Shown one piece after another: positions 56,804-64,000 of a DNA stretch of 64,000 nucleotides. Location of the stretch: the NCBI GenBank assembly GCA_028564925.1, contig CM053026.1:603188616-603252615 (forward strand), read 5' to 3'. Numbering within the stretch: the first letter of the stretch is position 1; each line of letters starts with the position of its first letter. The position numbers and the translations under genes were made by a program. The notes beneath the pieces are model-generated. The model was given only the letters and a program-made list of their open reading frames with translations, did not search any database and had not been told where the DNA came from. The DNA is from Lithobates sylvaticus (lineage: Eukaryota > Chordata > Amphibia > Anura > Ranidae).

Positions 56804-57978
56804 AAACAAAAGCAGGATAAGGGTGAACATAAAGTCAAACATAGCAATAAAGTTAGACTTCGGGAAACAGCGATGAGATTTTGTGGGGGGCGGGAGGAAG
56901 GGAAATATTAGGAGAGCTGGCATAAAAGGAATTAGGGTACAATAAAGAGGCATGTAGAGATGAGAGATAGAAATGGTATTGTGAATAGTATATGGATACC
57001 TGCTCTACTGAGCCTTATGTACGTGAACAAATGTCTGTTCCACAAATATGCCACAATGATGTGACGTAAAACAAATTGGACAAAAATCGATTGGTGCAAA
57101 CTGACCTAGGTCTGCTTGGAATGCTGAGCTGAAGTGGCAAAAAAAAAAAAAAGAAAAAGGACTGGGGCATGGTCTGAATACGTAATGGATCCTATGGATG
57201 TGTCTCTAATGGCGTGTAGGAGAGCATGAGGTATTAAAAAATAATCAATCCTGGAATACTGCTTATGGGGCATGGAGTAGAATGTATAGTCTCTTTCAGT
57301 CGGATGTAATAGTCTCCATGCGTCTATCAGTTGTGCTTTATGTATGGCTCGAGCAATGTGTTTTCTAACGCTGGGAGTAATTGAGGAATGGCCTGAGGAG
57401 GTGTCCTCTGTCGGTATCAATGGGGTATTGAGATCTCCTCCTATGATCAGTTGGCCTCTAGCAAAATCCTGTAGGAGCTCTAGGGTCTTAGCAATAAATT
57501 GGTCCTGGTGGCAGTTAGGGGCATATAAGTTTGCTATGGTTACCTCCACTCCTCCAATCGTACCTCTAAGGAACAAGAATCTGCCTCCTGGGTCTGTCTT
57601 TATATCTGCACACTGCCATGGGACACTGTGGGATATAAGTATGGATACTCCTTTGGACTTTGCAGCCTCGTTTGTAGAATGGTAAACCCTTGGATATAGA
57701 TTATTTTTGAGTCTCCTGAAACAGTGCCACATCAATTCTAGAACGGCGAAGATCCTGCATCAGCATCCGCCGTTTTTCGGGCACGTTAAGGCCCTTTGTG
57801 TTTAATGATAGTAGATTTACTACCTCCATGGTTCCCGGGTGGGTAGGGGAGAAGGGTTGAGGAAGAAGAAATAGGGAGCGGGGTAGGTCGGGATTGGGGA
57901 AGAAGAGAAGTAGGGGAAAGATAAGGTTCAATAAGCACAAGAGAAAGAAGAAAGTTTCTCTTTTCCTAACTTGCAGCA

Positions 57979-59482
57979 CAGTGGTGCTGGGACGCTCACC
58001 AGTGGATGGCTGGTAATCGAGCGCAGTCCTACGTGGGGTTGAGGTAAGCTATAACCAGTGGGGAGTTTCCATCCCTCCCCCCCATCATCTATACAATGTA
58101 TTTCTGTAAAACAATTGAAAGACAGCTTCTTAACATCGATACTATCAACAAACTTAGAAACAGGCACTTAATTATACAATTGTTATAATCTTTACACCCT
58201 GAGAATAAAGGACAAACATGTTGAACGATCATTATTCCTGTATATTGATCCAGATCCCAATAACCCATCACCTTTGCCAAGTTACTGTGACCTCCCCTCC
58301 ATCCCCCCCATTTCCAAGGGCCATTGCCCAACGTAGCTATCCAGATCACTCCATCCTCCCCTTTTCTTTCATGCTTCTATTTTTATGCGACCCTTTTCAA
58401 GGAGCGCGGGAGATAGACCCCCTTCCCTCCCTCCCCCCCTCCCCCCTCAGCATCACCCTGTCCCTTTCTGCACCATCCCATTGTCCAGCTGCAATTCCCC
58501 TTAAGGCAGTCTGCAAATTAATGCTACACTGGGGAACATGCAGTCCTATTCCGTTCGCACTGACCGTTGAACTTGTGACCAGACTCCACTTACATTGTCC
58601 CTCTCCTCCGCGTCCGTGTCTCTTAAGGGCATTATCCTCTGTAATTGCGGGGGAGATTCTGAGTCAAATCCTAGGACCACTCCATGGGATTGTGCTGCAG
58701 TATAGGGGTAGTATATATATGAGGTTCCAGATCCCCGGACGTAACTTCGGGAGGGGGGGGGCCTGAATATCGTCTTTGGCTGGGGAGGAGAAAAAGGGTA
58801 CATCTAGTCATGTGTGCCGGGGGAGAAATAAGGGCTTGGTTCAAGGTATGTTATTGTGCGGGAATGCATGTAGGTAGGGTATACCGTGGAGGGGTTTTGA
58901 ATGCAGGGTTCCCTGCAACCTCAGGGAGGTTTCTATTCTGATGTACTTGTAGCAGTTTCTCCCAACATTAATCAGGTATGCCTTCAGGGTGATGACCCGT
59001 GCTCCCACAGCCTGTACTATGAAGAGAAGACAGCCGGAGACCTATAGCAAACATGTCCTCTTTATATGGGCATTCAGGCAGCTGCTCTAAGTATTTTTTA
59101 ATGCCAGGCAGGTATGTCAGGGAGCTGATCGCAACCCGGCATGTCAAATCAAGATCAAACAGCTGGTAACAGAAGAAGGGGACCAGCCAATCATCACGGT
59201 GCGGTCTTGCTCCATATACTATCATAGCACTCTTGGTGGGCATTAACAGGGGGGTGGTAGCAAGCATTCAGGCATTCTCGGCCACCCGTTCTGAGGAATA
59301 GTAGTCATGAGGTTGGACAAGCAGGGAGCAGGAGAGTGGCACCGATCTCTGTGGGGATATGGGCTGCTATCTCAGTTTCCAACCCCCGTAATGGGTATAT
59401 GGGGGATAGAGGGGGATCAGAATCCGGAACAGTAAGGAGGTACAGCTATGTTGGGGCTACTGGGTAGTGGCAATCAGGGTTT
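57979..59482 (-). other. LINE B spacer between ORF1 and ORF2
   Basis: No coding motif on either strand. G-rich on the LINE sense strand near 58415-58450. At 1.6 kb it is longer than LINE C's 0.46-kb spacer and may include older inserted sequence that I could not identify. Confidence 0.5.
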
Positions 59483-60666
59483 TTATGACTCACGTGACCC
59501 CTCCGTGGACGGCGCCCGGGATCTTCTTCTGGTTCGGTGTTGCCTCTGCGGTAGGTGGTGACGCTGACTCAGGGGACCCGCGCGGCCCGGATTACGGGGA
59601 AGGAGAGTGAGCCAATCTGGAATCGGTACCTGGTCTACCTCCAGGAAGGTGAAGAAGGCGGGGGGGTCTGCCGGGGAGCGTAGAGTGCAGGCTGTAGAAC
59701 CATTCCGGAAGGTGACAGCTAGCGGGTATCCCCATCGATAAGTGCAGCCTCTCCGTCTGGCAAGATCCAGGGCCGTTCTCAGCAGCGCTCTCCTCTGTAA
59801 AGTGGCTCTTGAGAGGCCCGGCAAAATCTTCACCGTAGCCCCGTCAAAGCTCACCTCTCCATGCTCCCAGGCTTTCCGCAGGATAAGTTCTTTGAGGGAA
59901 TACTTATGTACTCTACAGAGCACATCGCGAGGCCTCTCCGGATCTGACGGTTTTGGTCCCAACGTCCTGTGGACCCGATCGAGCTCCACGGCAGGCTCCG
60001 GTGTCTCCCCCAGAATTTCCTGGAATATAGCCACCACCATCGCCGCCAAATCTTCTGTCCCAGTGGCTTCAGGGAGACCCCGCAGCCGCAGGTTGTTCCG
60101 CGGCTACGGTCCTCCAAATCCTCCATGTGTAACTGAAGGTCCATGGCAGTGCTCTCCTGGGCGGCTCGGGCATGTTCTAGTTCCGTTACCCTCTGTGTCA
60201 GGGCTTGTAGTGCACCGTCCCCTGTATCCAGCCGCTCCGAGATCAACTGTATTTCCTCTCTGACCTCTTGCATGTCTCGGCTATGTGCCTCCTCCACTCT
60301 GAGTATGAGAGCCTCTATGTCCGTTTTGGACGGTAGGGCTTCAAAATCTGCCTTCGTGGGCAAGGCCTGCAGAATAGCTCTTAGGTCGTCCGGTAACATC
60401 CCTACTTGCTGTGACCGACTGGTCATTTCTATGTCGGCAGTATCGGGTGTACTCCGTGGGGCCTCCGGTTCCCTGAGCTGTGTCGAGGCTGCCGGTTCGT
60501 CTGTTAGGGATCTTTCTGAGCTGATGGCTGCACGTGGCGTTGCAGTAATGGCGCCCGGAGAGGACCCGTGCAGGTCGGTAAAGTACCGCTGTATGCTTCT
60601 CTGTGGGGTCTGTAATGGGGTGCCGCTTGTTGAGGATCTGGTCTTGTACCTTCCGGTAGTGCTCAT
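59483..60666 (-). pseudogene. LINE B ORF1 (Transposase_22-like RNA-binding protein)
   Basis: From ATG 60666: a Ser/Thr-rich N-terminus, then a coiled-coil-like stretch (ILRVEEAHSRDMQEVREEI, MEDLEDRSR). A single frame shift near 60095 moves the reading to AAMVVAIFQEILGETPEPAV, RVHRTLGPKPSDPERPRDVL, LSRATLQRRALL and YRWGYPLAVTF, the RRM and C-terminal domain of L1-type ORF1 proteins, with an Arg-rich tail. In life it coats LINE RNA and acts as a chaperone. Confidence 0.88.
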
Positions 60667-60954
60667 GCCTCAGCAATCAATGGATGAAGCCGTCTATAGT
60701 GTTAGATGGGCCGGGGAGATCAGGAGCTCTCAAGAAAAACCTCCTCACTCGGCCATTGCTAAGCCACGCCCCCGAGAATTTGTGCCTTTAGTTCCACTTT
60801 AAAATGTTTCCCAAATTCTAGTTCTACTTTTGGGCATCATTACACAGTCCATATCACTCACATACAAAAGCTTGATGACAACATTTTTGAAGAAAAAGGA
60901 ATTGTGTACATCTCCTAATTCTTTTTGAGTATGGCTGTCTGTGTAATGGATGTT

Positions 60955-61045
60955 ATATATCAGGGGTATTAAATTAAAATTCATGGAGGTCTGATTAGTA
61001 AAATTTTCTTCCAGCAGAGGTCCGAATCGCATTTTTTGTGCAATG
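60955..61045. repeat. hAT-like end fragment
   Basis: TATATCAGGGGTATTAAATT and CTTCCAGCAGAGGTCCGAAT resemble the start of a CAGGGGTGTCAAACTCAA-type repeat. A second, less diverged start occurs at the right window edge. Confidence 0.45.
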
Positions 61046-61084
61046 ACTCAGATTCTTTACATGAGCACTATCCCCCTGTACATG

Positions 61085-61535
61085 ACCTCTCCCACACACA
61101 GCACTGCCCTTTTGTACATGACCCCCCCCCCCCCCCACACACACACAGCACTGCCCCCCTGTACATGACCCCAACACACACCACTGCTCTCCTTTACAAG
61201 ACCCCCCAACACACACAGCACTGTTTCCCTTTAAAAGACCCCCCAACACACACAACACTGCTCTCCTTTACAAGACCCCCCAACACACACAGCACTACCC
61301 TCCTTTACAAGACCCCCCAACACACACAGCACTGCCCCCCTGTACATTATCCCCAACACACAGCACTCGCCCCCCTGTACATGATCTCCAACACACAGCA
61401 CTGCCCCCTGTACATGATCCCCAACACACACAGCACTGCCCCCTGTACATGGTCCACAACACGCACAGCACTGCCCCCTGTACATGAATCCCAAGACACT
61501 TAGCAGACCCCTTTATATCACCCCCCCCCCCCATC
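61085..61535. repeat. ~37-bp minisatellite, about 12 copies
   Basis: Unit approximately CACACACAGCACTGCCCCCC then TGTACATGACCCCAA, with variants TTTACAAGACC and TTAAAAGACC. Several C-runs. Both strands stay open, giving artefactual Cys/Gly-rich (minus) and Thr/Pro-rich (plus) frames. Confidence 0.92.
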
Positions 61536-61561
61536 CTTCACAAGATTACAGCCATGTCCTT

Positions 61562-62090
61562 TGCTGAGAGGCTTAGCCAGGTGCCAGGTGACAGTCCTGG
61601 CATGTGGGCGGATCACAACCATATGGTCACAATCTTTCCTGAGCTCTGTGATGTCAACTGACAGCAGGCTTCAGAAAAGCAGAAAAGGGCACTCTGGTGG
61701 AGGTGGATGGCTGGTCAGGGGCACTTCAGGCAGCACTTTTGGTGAGGAGAAGCAACTCTGGAGACATATAAAAGAAAGAAAGGTGCCTCTAAGCTCTAAA
61801 CTTCTGGAGCGCTGGGCTGTGGAGGGGTTGGGAGTGGCCAGCTCAGGCTCTCAGTTTCTTACTGAGAGGCTTAGCCAGGTGACAGTCCTGGCATGTGGGC
61901 GGATCACAACCATATGGTCACAATCTTTCCTGAGCTCTGTAACGTCAGCTGACAGCAGGCTTCAGAAAAGCAGAAAAGGGCGCTCTGGTGGAGGTGTATG
62001 GCTGGTCAGGGGCACTTCAGGCAGCATTTTGGGTGAGGAGAAGCAACTCTGGAGACATATAAAAGAAAGAAAGGTGCCTCTAAGCACAAT
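61562..62090. repeat. Two direct copies of a ~230-bp segment, period 298 bp
   Basis: The copy starting GAGAGGCTTAGCCAGGTG begins at 61566 and 61864. Both run through CTGGCATGTGGGCGGATCAC, CAGCAGGCTTCAGAAAAGCA and AAAGAAAGAAAGGTGCCTCT. A third short piece, ACAGCAGGCTTCAGA, follows at about 62530 after the palindromic element. Confidence 0.88.
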
Positions 62091-62520
62091 ATTAAAAGAT
62101 TGAATCAAGTGCACAAGGGGTTAAAAGCACTTACAGGATTGTAGATAGTTAAAAGCATGTAACATGGAGTCCTCCTCTGGTAAGTGGATCCGTCCTCTGT
62201 CCGCGAATGGAGAGCTAAGTAACGCCCATCAGCTGTGAGATTACTTCCAGGGTCTGACGAAGGAGCCGCGCATGCTCCGAAACGCGTTACCGCCCACCAT
62301 CTCTTGCTGACACCATCGGCCTCGTGCGTTCCAGCGTGGAACCTGGAACACAGGCTACATCTATTTTAATCAGCCTCTGCTGGACGGCATTACTTGGCTC
62401 TCCATTCGAGGACTCCATGTTACGTGATTTTAATTAGCTATGATCCTGTAAGTGCTTTTAACCCCTTGTGCACTTGATTAAATCTTTTAGTATTGCACTT
62501 AGAGGCACCTTTCTTTCTTT
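62062..62520. mobile_element. Palindromic element with central GAAACGCGTT hairpin
   Basis: Arms of about 80 bp, AAAGAAAGAAAGGTGCCTCT on the left and its complement at 62495-62520, include CAAGTGCACAAGGGGTTAAA. The centre at 62253-62290 reads TCTGACGAAGGAGC, CGCGCAT, GCTCCGAAACGCGTT: a GGAGC/GCTCC stem followed by the motif. No gene. Organisation like the insert at 703-1470. Confidence 0.8.
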
Positions 62521-62613
62521 TTTTATTTAGACAGCAGGCTTCAGAGTGAACTGCACTCCTGTGATCCACAGGAGAAGTACAGCCAAACAAGCATTGGCTG
62601 TACTTATCCTTTA

Positions 62614-63004
62614 GGCCCCTTTCACACTGAAGCATTTTTCAGGCGCTATAGTGCTAAAAATAGCGCCTGTATAGCGCCTGAAAAAAAGCGGGTCCTTTCA
62701 CTCCAGAGGGCTTTCACACTGGAGCGGTGCGCTAGCAGGACGGTAAAAAAAGTCCTGCTAGCAGCATCTTTGGAGCGGTGAAGGAGCGGTGTATTCACCG
62801 CTCCTATACTGCTCCTACCCATTGAAATCAATGGGACAGCGCGGCAATACCGCCGGCAAAGTGCCGCTGCAGCGGCAATTTGCGGGGGGGTTTAACCGCA
62901 CCCCCCCTAGCGGCCGAATACCGCTGCTAAAACGATGGTAAAGCAGTGGTAAATATAGCGCTGCTTTACCGCCGATGCCCACAAGGCCCAGTGTGAAAGG
63001 GGCC
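62614..63004. mobile_element. 391-bp MITE with GGCCCCTTTCACACTG ends
   Basis: A 16-bp terminal inverted repeat (GGCCCCTTTCACACTG, and its complement with one extra G inside) is flanked by TTA at 62611-62613 and 63005-63007, as for PIF/Harbinger elements. The interior is rich in AGCGG/CCGCT motifs that can fold. Confidence 0.88.
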
Positions 63005-63010
63005 TTAATA

Positions 63011-63159
63011 CATGGGTGCTCAACCTGCAGCTGTTGCAGAACTACAAATCCCATGAGGCATTGCAAGGCTGACCATTACAAGCATGACTTCCAAAGGCAG
63101 AGGCTTGATGGGACCTGTAGTTCTGCAACAGCTGGAGGGCCGCAGGTTGAGCAACCATG
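63011..63159. mobile_element. 149-bp hAT-type MITE abutting the previous MITE
   Basis: Inverted ends CATGGGTGCTCAACCTGC and, from the right, CATGGTTGCTCAACCTGCGG. The core carries the widespread GTTGCAGAACTACAA/TTGTAGTTCTGCAAC pairing. Flanking octamers CCTTAATA and CTTTAATC agree at 6 of 8 bases, a worn 8-bp duplication. Confidence 0.8.
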
Positions 63160-63167
63160 CTTTAATC

Positions 63168-63972
63168 AGTCAGATGTTTGCTCTTTTCCATTCTTTGCAT
63201 TTTACTTAACACTGTTCTAATTGACGTCTTTTTTATTTTGCCTCAGCTTTTCGCATTGCTAGCCATTACATAAATATATTTGCATAAACAAATAAATCCA
63301 GATGCCATCTACTAAATAATAAAAATGAAATAATTGTGACTGCGTAATTGATGCAATTAATAACTTCAAAAGTATATTCTTTATTATAACATGGTAATTA
63401 TACATTGTGTTTTTAAAAATAGAAATTAATCTATTGAGCCCATTCCATAAAGGGCACATTCGTTTTCATTATTTGAACATGCTATTGGACAATGGACACA
63501 TTAAATTAACCTTAGTTTTATGAACTGGGGGAGAAGAGGAAAGTAGCAGGTACATGTCCCTATGTGTATTGTAAGCTTCCAAAATCTAGTTATTTTCACC
63601 AAATGAAACATCAACAGTATTGCTTACAAGCTTATCATATGCTAATTGACTATTTTTAGCAATATTGCTTTTCACAACAGAACCTAATTCTGTTTTGTTC
63701 CAATCTGTTGCCCTTAGAAGCCAATTACATTTAGGAAGGCTTTTTAATAACCACATAATTGGGTTTATTCTCAGCTCAGTCATTACATGTGTATGCAGAA
63801 CATAAATTCTAAAAAGGTGCTGAAACTGCAGCTACCATGCATTGTGTAATAATATTTCGGGAAGGGAGCGGGGGGAAGAATGCTGTTATAAGAAACATGT
63901 AAATTTTTTATTGCTTCACTTTGTTTTCTCTAATGCTAACAACAAATGTCTACACTTACCCTTTTTTATCTT
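63168..63972. other. No gene recognised
   Basis: AT-rich single-copy-looking sequence. No motif-bearing frame and no inverted or tandem repeat seen. Confidence 0.5.
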
Positions 63973-63973
63973 C

Positions 63974-64000
63974 TAGAGCAGGGGTGTCAAACTCAATTTT
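63974..64000 (+). repeat. Start of a hAT-like dispersed repeat cut by the window edge
   Basis: AGCAGGGGTGTCAAACTCAA is the familiar start of a vertebrate hAT-type repeat. Only 27 bp are visible. Confidence 0.5.

Larger units (their letters stand above)
49560..57154 (+). mobile_element. LINE C: nearly intact L1-like element inserted in LINE B
   Basis: The 15-bp target duplication AAAAGGACTGGGGCA lies at 49545-49559 and 57155-57169. It is 7.6 kb with a 2-kb 5' UTR (two tandem monomers), ORF1, a G-rich spacer, ORF2, a 340-bp 3' UTR and an A-rich tail (57139-57154). Each ORF shows one frame break. It is the youngest layer of this nest. Confidence 0.95.
46492..57832 (-). pseudogene. LINE B ORF2: endonuclease, RT, CCHC-like C-terminus (split by LINE C)
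   Basis: From ATG 57832: VNLLSLNTKGLN, ALFQET, IANLYAPN, IIGGDLNTPL, DAWRLLHPTERDYTFYS, YSRIDYF and SDHAPV form an APE endonuclease, cut at SDHAPV by LINE C. It resumes at about 49545 with NRTWRLNESLL. RT: APGQDGYTAQYYK, YRPISLLNADLNIF, DQVGFVKNREARDN, STDAEKAFDRVNW and AYADDMLF. The segment between RVRVN and SPLLF lacks the GTRQGCPL block, an in-frame loss of about 20 residues. The C-terminus has RCWRCLRDKGTILHIFWTCP. Frame breaks near 57720 and 47530 add to the damage. Confidence 0.93.
45960..60773 (-). mobile_element. LINE B: L1-like element with 16-bp target duplication
   Basis: The target duplication GAGAATTTGTGCCTTT lies at 45944-45959 and 60774-60789. The 3' poly(A) tail appears as a T run at 45957-45971 and the 5' end lies at about 60773. 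It carries ORF1 and ORF2 in order on the minus strand and is interrupted by LINE C (49560-57154). Without LINE C it measures about 7.2 kb, so it is essentially full length. A G-rich tract occurs in the sense strand between the ORFs (58415-58450). Confidence 0.93.
45637..60802. mobile_element. TTAA MITE split by LINE B
   Basis: The outer ends TTAAAGTGGAACT (45637) and AGTTCCACTTTAA (to 60802) are inverted repeats with TTAA duplications. The MITE sequence is 45637-45959 plus 60790-60802; the 16-bp GAGAATTTGTGCCTTT occurs on both sides of the LINE. It is the oldest layer of a three-level nest. Confidence 0.88.

Noticed and set aside
60143-60802. 219-codon plus-strand Ser/Arg/Cys-rich frame
   Set aside because: Antisense of LINE B ORF1, with no recognisable domain.
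61036-61534. Cys/Gly-rich minus-strand frames and a Thr/Pro-rich plus-strand frame resembling small secreted proteins
   Set aside because: Products of the ~37-bp minisatellite. They are open on both strands only because the unit lacks stops.

Overview
This window reads as a piece of large, repeat-swollen vertebrate genome, most likely an anuran amphibian and plausibly a true frog (Ranidae). That inference rests on repeat types I associate with frog genomes: MITEs whose ends read TTAAAGTGGTTGTAAACCC, GCCCCGTACACAC and GGCCCCTTTCACAC, Tx1/L1-like LINEs, and Tc1, Harbinger and BED-finger hAT transposons. I found no host protein-coding exon, tRNA, rRNA or CRISPR array. Nearly every long reading frame belongs to a transposable element or to a tandem repeat.

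Layout. 1-3.3 kb: eroded plus-strand L1-like LINE split by a 768-bp palindromic insert with a 14-bp target duplication. 3.3-9.35 kb: a TTAA MITE and two dead Tc1 elements, one itself split by a TTAA MITE. 9.35-14.7 kb: mostly unassigned, with a 1-kb 25-bp minisatellite at 11.66-12.66 kb that opens false reading frames, and a 186-bp hAT MITE with a perfect 8-bp duplication. 14.7-20.7 kb: debris of a Harbinger element (MADF/Myb-like exon on plus, DDE transposase on minus) invaded by an L2 LINE tail and MITEs. 20.7-24.9 kb: MITEs, a minisatellite and a broken Ty3/gypsy-like fossil.

24.9-41 kb: one minus-strand L1-like LINE (A) whose ORF2 can be followed across three later insertions: a solo-LTR-like fossil (25278-25854), a 10.5-kb hAT transposon (26275-36801) and a 763-bp TA-flanked MITE (37565-38327). 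The hAT element is the highlight. It has matching ends, an exact 8-bp target duplication and an uninterrupted 1,073-residue transposase. It also carries about 6 kb of tandem arrays: some 71 copies of 64/65-bp units before the gene, with higher-order structure and repeated 3'-splice-site-like motifs, and about ten copies of a ~147-bp unit after it. Four strong hairpins and a TATA box sit at its left end.

43.4-45.0 kb: a long foldback element with an insertion in one arm. 45.6-60.8 kb: a three-level nest. A TTAA MITE holds minus-strand LINE B (16-bp duplication), which holds nearly full-length plus-strand LINE C (15-bp duplication). LINE C has two tandem ~349-bp 5'-UTR monomers. 60.8-64 kb: minisatellite, a 298-bp-period duplication, a palindromic element and two abutting MITEs.

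The transposons act independently. The value of the region is its insertion stratigraphy, the satellite-loaded hAT, and a hairpin motif ending in GAAACGCGTT that recurs in four otherwise unlike repeats.
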